A stretch of DNA of 64,000 bases. It comes from Aromatoleum bremense. Its GTDB lineage: Bacteria > Pseudomonadota > Gammaproteobacteria > Burkholderiales > Rhodocyclaceae. Position numbers and translations under genes: made by a program. Shown in pieces: positions 37,990 to 47,054 of this stretch. The notes under the pieces are model-generated. The model was not told the DNA's origin, did no database searches, and saw only the letters and a program-made list of their open reading frames with translations. The number at the start of each line of letters is the position of its first letter. Positions within the stretch are counted from its first letter, which is position 1. The stretch is from assembly GCF_017894365.1 (NCBI RefSeq), contig NZ_CP059467.1:1178001-1242000 (forward strand). The letters are read 5' to 3'.

Positions 37990-38805
37990 TCACTCGACGG
38001 GAAGGCCGGGGCCGGCGGGCCTGGGTCCCTGGTCGCCCAGATCGATGCCGACGATTTGTGCCTGACCGATCAACTGCGCGACATACTGCTGATACGTCAA
38101 TTGTTCCAGACGACCGGTCAGGTAATCGCGAATCCTGGTCTGTACCGCTTCGAAGGGCAGCGCTTCGCCGAGCGCGAGGCGGTCGATCATGACGATGTGG
38201 TGACCGAAGCGGGTCTCGACCAGCTGGGGCAATAGCCCGGTCTTGCCGAAACTGACGAGGGCCACCCAGAATTCCGGGACCACCGCACCCTCCGAGATCT
38301 GGCCCAGCGCTCCGCCGATCCTGGCACTCGTGCAGCACGATTCCTCCCCGGCAACCCGTTCGAACGCTTCCGGATTGTTCTTGAGGTGGAACAGCGCGCG
38401 CTCTGCCTTCTGTGCGGTTGCCCTGTCGTCCCCGTCGGGTGTGGTGTCGAAAAGGATGTGGCGGACTTCGAAAAGATCGCCGCTGCGGAATCTTTGCCGG
38501 TTGGCGTCGAAATAGCGGCGGATTTCCTCGTGGGCGACCGGCTCCAGGATGACCTCGCGTTCCAGCAGTTTTTCGACTGCTGCCTCCTCGTTGTCGGCCT
38601 CGATCCCGACGGTCGCGGCGCGCTGGCGCAGCAGCGTGCGCACTACCAGCGAGCGGGCGGCCGCCTGCCGGGGATTGGGCGCGTCCGGGAACTGGGCCAT
38701 GACTGCGGTGATCGTCTCTTCGCTGATACGTTCGCCATTGACGGCGATCGCCTCGGGGCCATTTCTGTAAAAGGTGACAATGTTGTCCATGGTGTTTGCG
38801 GCCAA
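37990..38805 (-). CDS. Peptidylprolyl isomerase, parvulin type
   Basis: A 271-residue protein with a rotamase domain at about 110-215 (EVRHILFDT, GALGQISEGAVVPEFW, LVETRFGHHIVMIDR) and helical flanks resembling the NifM/SurA chaperone fold. No signal peptide or membrane helix is visible, so it looks cytoplasmic, unlike SurA or PpiD; related cytoplasmic parvulins accompany nitrogenase or nitrate reductase, but none is encoded here. The frame opens with TTG at 38805; an ATG five codons later (38790) is an equally good or better start. It is monocistronic. Confidence 0.82.
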   Translation of the reverse strand: MAANTMDNIVTFYRNGPEAIAVNGERISEETITAVMAQFPDAPNPRQAAARSLVVRTLLRQRAATVGIEADNEEAAVEKLLEREVILEPVAHEEIRRYFDANRQRFRSGDLFEVRHILFDTTPDGDDRATAQKAERALFHLKNNPEAFERVAGEESCCTSARIGGALGQISEGAVVPEFWVALVSFGKTGLLPQLVETRFGHHIVMIDRLALGEALPFEAVQTRIRDYLTGRLEQLTYQQYVAQLIGQAQIVGIDLGDQGPRPAGPGLPVE

Positions 38806-38907
38806 GGGGGGTTGAAGGATGTCGCGGCGCCGGAGGGCACGGGCAGGAGAGGGGTTGAAGCGTTGAAAATCAGCGTTGAAATCCTGGGCAAGCTGCCGGA
38901 GTCGTGT

Positions 38908-39309
38908 TCAGCGCTGCGACGAGTGTGCGCCAAACGTCCATAGCGCGTTGCCGACATAATGCCAGCCGAGCAGCAGACCGGTCGTCACGACTTGCGCGAG
39001 CAGGTAATGCATCGCGAGGAGATCGGTTAGAGCGTACATCAGCAGCGCGTTCCAGAGCAGCCCGATGCCGGCGACGGCGAAAAAACGCGGCAGCGCCTCG
39101 ACGTGCGCGCGCTCGGAGCGGAACACGAGCCTGCGGTTCATCGCGTAATTGACCAGCGCGCCGAGCACGAAACCGGCCACCGAACCCACGACCGGCTCCG
39201 CGCCCGCGACTTCGACGAGCGCCAGCAGCAACGAGTAATGCGCCAGCGTACCGAGCGCGCCGACCATTGCGAAGCGCAGGAAGCGGCCGAACCGGAAGGT
39301 GGCGCTCAC
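38908..39309 (-). CDS. GtrA-family membrane protein
   Basis: A 133-residue protein with four hydrophobic segments (about 10-30, 38-60, 75-95, 103-125), matching GtrA, which is thought to flip or support undecaprenyl-phosphate-sugar translocation. The GTG start at 39309 overlaps the stop of the upstream GT39 gene (GTGA), showing coupling; a longer open frame upstream lies inside that gene. With the GT2 and GT39 genes it forms a compact lipid-linked sugar module. Confidence 0.86.
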   Translation of the reverse strand: MSATFRFGRFLRFAMVGALGTLAHYSLLLALVEVAGAEPVVGSVAGFVLGALVNYAMNRRLVFRSERAHVEALPRFFAVAGIGLLWNALLMYALTDLLAMHYLLAQVVTTGLLLGWHYVGNALWTFGAHSSQR

Positions 39310-40952
39310 TGCGGCTCCCGGTCGGCTCCGGCCAGCAGGCGCCGGTCGCGCACGACCGCGAGGGTCACGCCGTCGCGCACGACTTCGGCGACGACCCTGC
39401 CCTTGACCGCCGTATCGCAGTTCATGTGCGTCGCCGCGAGGAAGAAGTCCGCAACGCGCCAGTCGCGCGTCACGTCCAGCCCCGGCGCGAGCCATTCCGC
39501 CCCTTGCAGCGATTCGGCACACACCGCGACGCTGTAGCGCCGCCCAGCCGTGCCTTCGCGTGCGACATAGGCATTGAGCAGGCCGGCCGCTTCGCGCAGG
39601 CTGCTCGCCCAGTAGTCCTGTTCCCAGCGCCCGGCGCCGCCGCCCGGACCTCCGGCGAAACCGTTGTAGAACACGTATTCATACGGGTGCAGGCGCGCCA
39701 GCGTCACGACATGGGCGAGCGCCAGCAGCACGCAGCCGGCCGCGGCAAGCCTTCGCGCGCGAGGCAAACGGGCTGCACGCCGCCATGCATGCTGCAGGCC
39801 GACAGCACCGAGCACCGCGAGCGGCGGCAGGACGAACGTGAAGTGGCGGATGCCGTTGTAGAGCGGCGGCGCGGCAAGCAGCGTGTACGCGAGCGGGAAT
39901 CCCGCGGCGAGCGCGACCGGCAGCCAGCGCAGCGCCGCGCGGCAGCCTTCCGCGGAGCGCAGCGACGGCAGCGCGCGCAGCGCGCCGAGCAGCGCGAACG
40001 CGACGCCGAGGAGGAACAGCTCGGGCAGGCGCACGAGCAGATAGCTCAGCAGGTAATGGCCCGGCACTTCGCCGTTCTTCATCACGACGCCGGCGAGGAT
40101 CGTGTCGAGCTGGAAGGCGAAATGCGAGAACGTCGTCATCGCGCGAAACAGGTTGCCCGGCGACATCACCGCCCACGGCCAGAAGATGCCCATCAGCACG
40201 AACGCGACGAGCCCGGCGGGCAGCAGCGCGATGACGGCCCGGCCGAGAATCGCAGCCCGTTCCGTTCGGTCCGTGCCGCCGGTCCACGCCGCGCCCAACA
40301 CCGCGACGCCGAGGTAGAACACTGCGAACACCGCGCCGACACGCAGCCCGAAGGCGCAGCCGATCGCGACGCCGAGGCCGAGCACGTCCGCGCGGCGGAT
40401 CGCCGGCAGGCCGATCGTGAAGCGGGTCGTGAAATACAGCGCCCACACCATTGCGGCAGCGAACGGCACGTCCTTCGTGTGCGTGAACATCGCCCCGGAC
40501 CACGCGCCGGTCAGCAGCAGCAGCCCGAGCGCCGCGAGCGCCGCGCGTTCGCCGGCCAGCAGGCGCGCCAGCAGCCAGGTGCCCACCAGGCCGGCGAAAC
40601 CGAACACGGCCGACAACAGGTGGCGCAGATCCCACACACCGATCGGCACGACGCGCTCGAGCGTGGCTGCGATCAGGTCGAACAGGCCGCCGTAGAGGTA
40701 CAGGTTCTTGTAGGCGAATGCGCCGCGATCGGCGAAGCCCGAAGCGTAGAAATCGACGAGCAGGCGGCCGTAGATATGCTGCACCTCTTCGTCGTTGCTG
40801 ATGCCGTGCCGGTCGAAGGTGAGCACGATGAACAGGGCGGTCGCCGCGAGCAGCAGCAGCGCAAGGCGCCGCGCCGACGCCGGCGAGAGCGCCACGGCAG
40901 CGGCACTCGTTCGCAAACCGGCATCGAACGCGACTTCACCCGGGCGAGTCAC
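39306..40952 (-). CDS. Glycosyltransferase family 39-like membrane protein
   Basis: A 548-residue polytopic protein of the PMT/ArnT (GT39) type that uses polyprenyl-phosphate sugars as donors. About 11-12 hydrophobic segments are visible; the first loop carries acidic residues in SNDEEVQ (near residue 53), where GT39 enzymes keep their catalytic Asp/Glu. A soluble C-terminal part of about 110 residues is probably periplasmic. The GTG start at 40952 overlaps the GT2 stop (GTGA). The acceptor is unknown; lipid A, a glycan or a protein are possible. Confidence 0.8.
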   Translation of the reverse strand: MTRPGEVAFDAGLRTSAAAVALSPASARRLALLLLAATALFIVLTFDRHGISNDEEVQHIYGRLLVDFYASGFADRGAFAYKNLYLYGGLFDLIAATLERVVPIGVWDLRHLLSAVFGFAGLVGTWLLARLLAGERAALAALGLLLLTGAWSGAMFTHTKDVPFAAAMVWALYFTTRFTIGLPAIRRADVLGLGVAIGCAFGLRVGAVFAVFYLGVAVLGAAWTGGTDRTERAAILGRAVIALLPAGLVAFVLMGIFWPWAVMSPGNLFRAMTTFSHFAFQLDTILAGVVMKNGEVPGHYLLSYLLVRLPELFLLGVAFALLGALRALPSLRSAEGCRAALRWLPVALAAGFPLAYTLLAAPPLYNGIRHFTFVLPPLAVLGAVGLQHAWRRAARLPRARRLAAAGCVLLALAHVVTLARLHPYEYVFYNGFAGGPGGGAGRWEQDYWASSLREAAGLLNAYVAREGTAGRRYSVAVCAESLQGAEWLAPGLDVTRDWRVADFFLAATHMNCDTAVKGRVVAEVVRDGVTLAVVRDRRLLAGADREPQ

Positions 40953-41980
40953 CGTTCGTCCTCGTCGAAACCCAGCTTCTCGGCCACGAGGTACAGCGGC
41001 CGCGCCTTGACCTCGGTAAAAATACGGCCGACGTATTCGCCGAGCACGCCGAGGCTGATCAGCTGGATGCCGGACAGGAACAGCACCGCCACCATCATTG
41101 ACGCATAACCCGGCACATCGATGCCCCAGATCATCGTCCGCACGACAAGCCAGCCGCCGTAGAGCCCCGACATCGCCGCCATCACCAGCCCGACCAGCGA
41201 CCACACGCGCAGCGGCAGCGTGCTGAACGCCGACAGGCCGTCCGCCGCGTAGCTCAGCAGCCGCAGCAGCGACCACGCCGAGGCCCCGGCGGCGCGTTCG
41301 GCCGGATCGAACGGGATTTCTTCTTGGTGGAACCCGACCCAGCTGGTGATCCCTTTCATGAACCGCGTACGCTCGGGCATGCTGTTGATCGCGCGCACAA
41401 CCGCGTGGTCGAACAGCCGGAAGTCCCCGCCCCCCTCAGCGAGCGCGACTTCGGACACGCGCTTGAACAGGCCGTAGAAGCCGCGCGAGAGCTGTCGCCG
41501 CAGCCAGGGGTCGGTGTCGCGCGAGCGGCGCACTGCAGTGACCATCTTCGCGCCGGCCCGCCACCGCGCGAACATCTCCGGAATCAGCTCCGGCGGATGC
41601 TGCAGGTCGCCATCCATCAGCACCACGACGTCGCCCGTCGCCGCGCGCAGACCCGCCGCCATCGCCGCCTCCTTGCCGAAGTTGCGCGCGAAGCGGATCG
41701 CGCGCAACGCGGGATCCGCTTCGCACAGGGCGGCGACCTCGGCAAAAGTCGTGTCCCGGCTGCCGTCGTCGATGAAGACGATCTCGTGGCCGGCGAGGGG
41801 CAGGGTCTCGAGGACCGTCGCCAACCGCGCGTGCAGTTCGCCGAGCGAGCCGCTCTCGTTATACAGCGGGATCACCACCGACAGCCTCGGCAGCGTCGGC
41901 GAAAGGCGTGGGGGCAGCGGCGTGGACGCCGGAACGGCGGGGGCATCGGGACGCGGATCGCGCAGATCGGGGCGGGGCAC
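40949..41980 (-). CDS. Glycosyltransferase family 2, polyprenyl-phosphate sugar synthase type
   Basis: A protein of about 343 residues like ArnC/Dpm1/GtrB. The GT-A domain shows SVVIPLYNE, DDGSRD and the DxD-containing LMDGDLQHPP; two C-terminal membrane helices (about 245-270 and 280-305) anchor it. It should load a sugar onto undecaprenyl phosphate for the GT39 enzyme encoded next. The GTG at 41980 is my start choice because the upstream sequence is not GT-like, but a start nearer the catalytic domain is possible. The N-terminal 25 residues are Pro/Ala-rich. Confidence 0.83.
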   Translation of the reverse strand: MPRPDLRDPRPDAPAVPASTPLPPRLSPTLPRLSVVIPLYNESGSLGELHARLATVLETLPLAGHEIVFIDDGSRDTTFAEVAALCEADPALRAIRFARNFGKEAAMAAGLRAATGDVVVLMDGDLQHPPELIPEMFARWRAGAKMVTAVRRSRDTDPWLRRQLSRGFYGLFKRVSEVALAEGGGDFRLFDHAVVRAINSMPERTRFMKGITSWVGFHQEEIPFDPAERAAGASAWSLLRLLSYAADGLSAFSTLPLRVWSLVGLVMAAMSGLYGGWLVVRTMIWGIDVPGYASMMVAVLFLSGIQLISLGVLGEYVGRIFTEVKARPLYLVAEKLGFDEDER

Positions 41981-42079
41981 GGCTTCACATTCGAAAAAAT
42001 CTCCGGACGCGGAGATAACCGAGAGTAAACGTCGCCGGCCCTTCGCGCGTTGACGGCCCGTCCGCGATAAAGTCCCGCC

Positions 42080-42988
42080 ATGCCACACCTTCCCGAAACC
42101 CGCCCGATCATCGTCTGCGCCGACGACTTCGGCATCGCGCCGGGGGTCAGCGACGCGATCGTCGAGCTGATCGCCGCGGGCCGCTTGACGGCGACGAGCT
42201 GCATGACCGGCCTGCCCGACTGGCGACGGCGCGCACCGACGCTGCAGCGGGTCGTTCTCCGCAACCCTGCCGACGTCGGTCTGCACCTGACGCTGACCGA
42301 CCACGCCCCCGTCAGCCGCGCAAGCGGACTCGCGCGGCAAGAAGGCCGTCTGCCGACACTCAGCTACCTGCTGCCGCGGACGCTCGCCGGCGTCGTGCGT
42401 CGCGACGCGATCGCCGACGAATTGCGCGCGCAGCTCGACGCGTTCGAGGATATCTGGGGCGGCCCGCCCGCTTACGTCGATGGTCACCAGCACGTGCATG
42501 TGCTGCCGGTGGTGCGCGAAGTGCTCGTCGAGGAACTGTGCCGGCGCTATGCGCCGAATACCGTGTGGGTGCGCGACTGCGTCGAGCCCTCGGCACGATG
42601 CCTGCGCCGGCGCGTCGCGCTGCCCAAAGCGCTGTTCATCAGCCGCCTCGCGCTCGGCCTGCGCCGCCTGCTGCGTGACTATGCCGTGCCGGCGAACGAC
42701 GGCTTTGCCGGCCTGCACGATTTTTCCGGACGCCGTCCGTTCGGCGCGCTGATGCAGCGTTTTCTCGACACGTCCGGACCCCGTCCGCTGCTCCACGTCC
42801 ATCCCGGCCGTGTCGATGCGACGCTGCGGGCCTGCGACAGCCTGACGGCGCCGCGGGAGGTCGAACTCGCCTATCTCGCGTCCGCGCAATTCCCGCACGA
42901 TCTCGCCGCGGCCGGCCTTCACGCGGGGCGCTTTGCGGACTTCGCTGCATCTCCCGCCACAAGGATGGCGCTGCCGGCCGGCACATGA
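42080..42988 (+). CDS. ChbG/HpnK-family deacetylase (YdjC-like)
   Basis: A 302-residue TIM-barrel carbohydrate deacetylase. Metal and catalytic residues are visible: D15 and D16 (CADDFG), H69 (GLHLT), and the H136-x-H138-x-H140 cluster (DGHQHVH). Family members remove acetyl groups from chitobiose (ChbG) or N-acetylglucosaminyl hopanoid (HpnK). It is divergent from the GT2-GT39-GtrA genes, which suggests it trims a sugar handled by them (inference). It overlaps gluQ by 4 bases. Confidence 0.85.
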   Translation: MPHLPETRPIIVCADDFGIAPGVSDAIVELIAAGRLTATSCMTGLPDWRRRAPTLQRVVLRNPADVGLHLTLTDHAPVSRASGLARQEGRLPTLSYLLPRTLAGVVRRDAIADELRAQLDAFEDIWGGPPAYVDGHQHVHVLPVVREVLVEELCRRYAPNTVWVRDCVEPSARCLRRRVALPKALFISRLALGLRRLLRDYAVPANDGFAGLHDFSGRRPFGALMQRFLDTSGPRPLLHVHPGRVDATLRACDSLTAPREVELAYLASAQFPHDLAAAGLHAGRFADFAASPATRMALPAGT

Positions 42989-43932
42989 TCGACGCCTCAC
43001 CTCCGTATGTCGGCCGCTTCGCACCATCCCCGAGCGGGCCGTTGCATTTCGGCTCGCTGGTCGCGGCCGTCGGCAGTTTTCTCGACGCCCGCGCGCGCCG
43101 CGGGCAGTGGCTGCTCCGCATCGAGGACGTCGATACGCCGCGTACCGTGCCCGGCGCCGCGCAGGACATCATCGCGACGCTCGAGCGTTTCGGCTTCGAA
43201 TGGGACTTCGAACCGGTGTGGCAGAGCGCGCGGCTCGACGCCTACCGCGACGCCTTCGAGCGCCTGAAAGCCGCGGGACACGTCTTCCCGTGCGCCTGCA
43301 CGCGGCGCGAGATGGCCGATTCCGCGCTCGCGCGCGACGGCTCGCGCCTCTACCCGGGCACCTGCCGCAACGGCCTGCCGCCTGGGCGCAGCGCCCATGC
43401 GTGGCGCGTGCGGGCACAGGGAAGGATCGTGTTCGCGGACCGCATCCAGGGACGGCAGGAGGAGGATCTCGCGACCGAGGTCGGCGATTACGTGGTGCTG
43501 CGCGGCGATGGCCAGTTCGCGTACCAGCTCGCGGTGGTGGTCGACGATGCGGCGGCGGGCGTGACCGACATCGTGCGCGGCGCCGACCTCCTCGGCTCGA
43601 CCGGGCGCCAGATCCATCTGCAGCATCTGCTCGGCTACCCGACGCCGGCCTATGCGCATCTGCCGGTCGTCGTCAATGCGGCGGGCGAGAAGCTGTCGAA
43701 GCAGACGCTGGCCGCACCGGTGGCGGCGCTGTCGCCGGCCCGCGCGCTGCTCGCCGCGCTCGCCTTTCTCGGCCAGAATCCGCCACCCGCGCTCGGCCAT
43801 GCCTCGTTGCGCGAGATATGGAAATGGGCCGCGGCGCACTGGTCGCTTGCCGACGTACCGCGGCGGCTGCAGGCGGAAGCGCCCGACACCTTTTCCGGCC
43901 TGGCACGCCAAAACCCGAACCCCACGCATTGA
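42985..43932 (+). CDS. gluQ: Glutamyl-Q tRNA(Asp) synthetase
   Basis: A 315-residue truncated GluRS paralogue that attaches glutamate to queuosine-34 of tRNA-Asp. It has the FAPSPSGPLHFGS signature near the N-terminus, a zinc site from CACTRRE and YPGTC cysteines, and the KLSKQT motif; it lacks the anticodon-binding domain, as expected. The start overlaps the deacetylase stop. Confidence 0.93.
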   Translation: MIDASPPYVGRFAPSPSGPLHFGSLVAAVGSFLDARARRGQWLLRIEDVDTPRTVPGAAQDIIATLERFGFEWDFEPVWQSARLDAYRDAFERLKAAGHVFPCACTRREMADSALARDGSRLYPGTCRNGLPPGRSAHAWRVRAQGRIVFADRIQGRQEEDLATEVGDYVVLRGDGQFAYQLAVVVDDAAAGVTDIVRGADLLGSTGRQIHLQHLLGYPTPAYAHLPVVVNAAGEKLSKQTLAAPVAALSPARALLAALAFLGQNPPPALGHASLREIWKWAAAHWSLADVPRRLQAEAPDTFSGLARQNPNPTH

Positions 43933-43982
43933 AAATCACAGCGACCCGGACATGACCGGCGACCTCGCGCCCGCGCGAAGCC

Positions 43983-44693
43983 TCACCACGGAATCGGCTG
44001 CCGGTCGCGGAAGAAACCGCCGGTAGGCCCGTCGTCGGGCAGAGTCGCCAGCCACACGACGCTGTCGATGCCCTCTTCCGGCGAGCGCGGCGCTTCGGCA
44101 CCGCCGAGGTCAGTGCGGCACCAGCCTGGACAGACAGAATTCACCTTGATCCCGTACTCGGCCATTTCCGTTGCGAGGATGCGCGTCAGTGCGTTCAGGG
44201 CCGTTTTCGAGATGCGGTACGCAGGCGCGCCCGCCTCCATTTCAGCGAGTTGCCCCATCCCCGACGCGAGATTGACGACCCGCCCCGCGCGACTCGCGCG
44301 CATCAGCGGCAGCAGCGCCTGGGAGACGCGCAACGCGCCGAACAGGTTGGTCTCGAGTGTCGCGCGAAGCGTATCGATGGGCAGCTCGAGAATGCTCGTC
44401 GAATAACGGTCGAGGAGCACACCGGCGTTGTTGATCAGCACATCGACGCGGCCGAAGCGTTCCGCGATCCAGTCGCGCAGCGCGCCCACGGACGCATCCT
44501 CGGTCACGTCTAGGCGACAGGTTTCCAGCGAATGGCCGCTCAGCTCCAGCTTCGAGCACAACGGCGCAAGATCGGCCGGATTGCGCGCCGTGGCAATCAC
44601 CAGGTGGTCCGGCATCGTTGCCAAACGGTAGGCGGCAGCGCGGCCGAGCCCGCGGCTCGCGCCGCTGATGACCGAGATAGTGCGGCTTTCCAT
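43983..44693 (-). CDS. Short-chain dehydrogenase/reductase
   Basis: A 236-residue classical SDR. The cofactor motif is SGASRGLG (10-17), NNAG is at 88-91, and the catalytic residues are S144, Y159 and K163 (YRISK). After the active site, CPGWCRTDLGG is typical of carbonyl-reductase-like SDRs using NADPH. The substrate is unknown, and it is monocistronic and convergent with gluQ. Confidence 0.86.
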   Translation of the reverse strand: MESRTISVISGASRGLGRAAAYRLATMPDHLVIATARNPADLAPLCSKLELSGHSLETCRLDVTEDASVGALRDWIAERFGRVDVLINNAGVLLDRYSTSILELPIDTLRATLETNLFGALRVSQALLPLMRASRAGRVVNLASGMGQLAEMEAGAPAYRISKTALNALTRILATEMAEYGIKVNSVCPGWCRTDLGGAEAPRSPEEGIDSVVWLATLPDDGPTGGFFRDRQPIPW

Positions 44694-44786
44694 GATCCAG
44701 CTCCTGCTCGCCGACGTCGATCGTCATTCGCTCTCGGCCGGGGCTCCGGCACGGGGCGCGCGCACGGCCAGGCGTGAGGTCATCGC

Positions 44787-45020
44787 TCAGGATCGCAGGC
44801 TCAGATTGAGCTGATCGACGACCTCGGCCCAGTCCGCGTCGTCACCGATCTCCTCGCGCAGGAAGGCTGCCTGGGCAGGCGTCCAGAATGGCGCATCGGC
44901 GAGCGCGACGTTTTCGGGGAGCGGTGAATGGCTTGCGATGAATCGTTCGATCGACGCCTCGTCGGCGGGCAAGCCGAGCTGGGCGAACAGGTTGCTCAGC
45001 GAGTGGGTCGGGAGTTCCAT
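44787..45020 (-). CDS. DUF2789 family protein
   Basis: A 77-residue small soluble acidic protein beginning MELPTHSLSNLFAQLGL and containing FWTPAQAAFLREEI, the pattern I associate with DUF2789. AAGGAGG lies about 7 bases before the ATG at 45020, which decides the start over a longer frame from 45071. Function unknown. Confidence 0.82.
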   Translation of the reverse strand: MELPTHSLSNLFAQLGLPADEASIERFIASHSPLPENVALADAPFWTPAQAAFLREEIGDDADWAEVVDQLNLSLRS

Positions 45021-45138
45021 CGCAAACCTCCTTGTTGTCGGAGAAATCACTTCGCGCGGCGATCGCGCCAAAGGCGCTTCTCAGCCTTTTATAGAGTGTC
45101 TGCTCCCGCACGAGTTCATGCCGGGCGGCGGCCGGATC

Positions 45139-46296
45139 TCAATGTTTGCCGCCGTAGCCGGCCACCCCGATTGCCAGGCGCACCAGCTGGTACGAAATCC
45201 AGCTGGTCACGCGGCGCAGCATCGGCAGCCGGCGCCAATCCTCGCGGCGCAGTTCCCGCGCACCGCTGGCAATCGCCCGCTGGAGGCTCGCATCGAGCTC
45301 GGTCGCGAAAAGGACGTCATCGATGACGACGTTGGCTTCGCGCGCGAGCAGCAGGCTGAACGGGTCGATGTTGCTCGAACCGACCGTTGCCCAGCGCCGA
45401 TCGACGACCGCGACTTTCGCGTGGAGATGGCTGTGGTGATATTCGAACAGGCGGATGCCGCGCCCAAGAAAGAACGGATACAGCGCACGCGTCGCATGAC
45501 ACAGCATCGGGTGGTCGGACACGCCCTGCAGCAGCAGCGACACGCGCACTCCGCGCTCGGCGGCATCGACCAGCGCCTGGCGGAAACGCCGGCCGGGGAA
45601 AAAATACGCGCAGGCGATCAGCACCTCGGTGCGTGCGCTGTCGATCGCCTCGAGATAGGCATCCTCGATGTCGCGCCGGCGCCGCAGATTGTCGCGCGTG
45701 ACGAACGCGGCGCGCACCGTTCCGGCAGGCTCGGTCTTCGCCGGGACGAGCAGCGGGTCGTGCAGCCGGCGACCGAGCCTCGCCCACGACACGAGCCGCC
45801 ACAGGCGGTGCATCGACTCGAGTATCGGTCCGAGCAGCGGCCCTTCGACGCGCACTGCATAGTCGAAGCGCGGGCGTTCGAGCAGGCCGCCCTGCAGGTC
45901 GTCGATGATGTTTATGCCGCCGACGAAGGCGACCGCCCCGTCGATGACGGCCAGCTTGCGATGCATGCGGCGCAGCCGGTGTCGGCGCAACGCCAGCGTG
46001 CGCAGCTCGCGGCGGTAGATCATCACCCCGACGCCGTCCGGAATCAGTTCGGACATCAGGGTCCGGACGAATTCGCGCCCGCCGAACCCGTCGACCAGCA
46101 GGCGTACCGCGACGCCGCGCACCGCGGCACGCCGAAGCGCGGCGGCGATCAGGCTGCCGGTCGCGTCGTTCTCGAAGATGTAGGTTTCGAGAAAAATTTC
46201 CTTCTGTGCGCCGTCGATCGCCTCTTGCAGTGCGGGGAAGAAGTCTCCGCCATTCGCCAGCAGCGTGATCGCGTTGCCGGGGAGAAACTCCGTCAC
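45139..46296 (-). CDS. clsB: Cardiolipin synthase B-type phospholipase D protein
   Basis: A 385-residue protein with two PLD repeats. Both HKD motifs are complete: HRKLAVIDG in the first half and HAKVAVVD followed by GSSNIDPFS in the second. No N-terminal membrane helices are present, matching ClsB rather than ClsA. The GTG start at 46296 overlaps the stop of the upstream nuclease-like gene (GTGA). An endonuclease/exonuclease/phosphatase protein next to ClsB (YbhP-YbhO in E. coli) is a known pairing. Confidence 0.88.
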   Translation of the reverse strand: MTEFLPGNAITLLANGGDFFPALQEAIDGAQKEIFLETYIFENDATGSLIAAALRRAAVRGVAVRLLVDGFGGREFVRTLMSELIPDGVGVMIYRRELRTLALRRHRLRRMHRKLAVIDGAVAFVGGINIIDDLQGGLLERPRFDYAVRVEGPLLGPILESMHRLWRLVSWARLGRRLHDPLLVPAKTEPAGTVRAAFVTRDNLRRRRDIEDAYLEAIDSARTEVLIACAYFFPGRRFRQALVDAAERGVRVSLLLQGVSDHPMLCHATRALYPFFLGRGIRLFEYHHSHLHAKVAVVDRRWATVGSSNIDPFSLLLAREANVVIDDVLFATELDASLQRAIASGARELRREDWRRLPMLRRVTSWISYQLVRLAIGVAGYGGKH

Positions 46297-47054
46297 CCGC
46301 CGAACTCCAGGTCTGCAGTGAGCGCGGCATGATCGGAAATTCGCGACCACGGCAGGCCGCAATGGACCTGCGCCTGGCGGACGCGGAAACCGCGCACATA
46401 GATCCGGTCGAGGCACAGCACCGGCACGGTGCTCGGGAAACTGCGCGCCGGTTCTCCGCGGCCGCGGTCGAACGCTTCGCGCAGGCCCAGCCTGCGGGCG
46501 AGCAACTGGTCGGCGCGGTTGCGCCAGTCATTGAAATCGCCGGCGATGATCAGCGGCGCACCGTCGGGAGCGACTTGTTCCATCCGCTCGGCAAGCGCCC
46601 CCATCTGGCGGCGCCGGCTGCCGGCCATCAGGCCCAGATGCGCGCACACGCAATGCACCGGCTCGCCGATGCCCGGCACCTGCACTTCGCAGTGAAGCAG
46701 CCCGCGCCGCTCGAAGCGGTGGTCGGACACATCCTGGTTCGTCGAGGAGACGATCGGATAGCGGCTCAGGACCGCGTTGCCGTGATGCCCGTGGTCATAG
46801 ACCGCATTGCCGCCGTAGGCGAACTGGCTCCACACGTCCTCGGCCAGGAATTCGTGCTGCGGCGAGCCCGGCCAGTTCGGATGGAGGTTCGCGTGCCCCA
46901 GGTGCAGGCCCTGCACTTCCTGCAGGAACACCACATCCACGTCGAGGCTGCGCAGGCGTTCGCGCAGTTCATGCACCACCATGCGGCGATTGAACTGCGA
47001 GAATCCCTTGTGGATATTGTAGGTGCAGACGCGCAGGGCCGGCACCGTGTCCAT
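46293..47054 (-). CDS. Endonuclease/exonuclease/phosphatase family protein (YbhP-like)
   Basis: A 253-residue EEP-fold metallohydrolase. Visible active-site blocks are TYNIHKG near the N-terminus, FLQEVQG with the metal-binding Glu, AGDFNDW and the C-terminal SDHAAL. Such proteins cleave phosphodiesters in nucleic acids or lipids; pairing with clsB suggests a lipid-linked role. The ATG shares one base with the nadA stop (TGATG). A GTG one codon upstream is an alternative. Confidence 0.86.
   Translation of the reverse strand: MDTVPALRVCTYNIHKGFSQFNRRMVVHELRERLRSLDVDVVFLQEVQGLHLGHANLHPNWPGSPQHEFLAEDVWSQFAYGGNAVYDHGHHGNAVLSRYPIVSSTNQDVSDHRFERRGLLHCEVQVPGIGEPVHCVCAHLGLMAGSRRRQMGALAERMEQVAPDGAPLIIAGDFNDWRNRADQLLARRLGLREAFDRGRGEPARSFPSTVPVLCLDRIYVRGFRVRQAQVHCGLPWSRISDHAALTADLEFGG

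Noticed and set aside
39267..41108. A 613-codon plus-strand frame opposite the GT39 and GtrA genes
   Set aside because: The minus-strand products have membrane topology and family motifs; the plus frame is Arg/Gln/Glu-rich noise from high GC.
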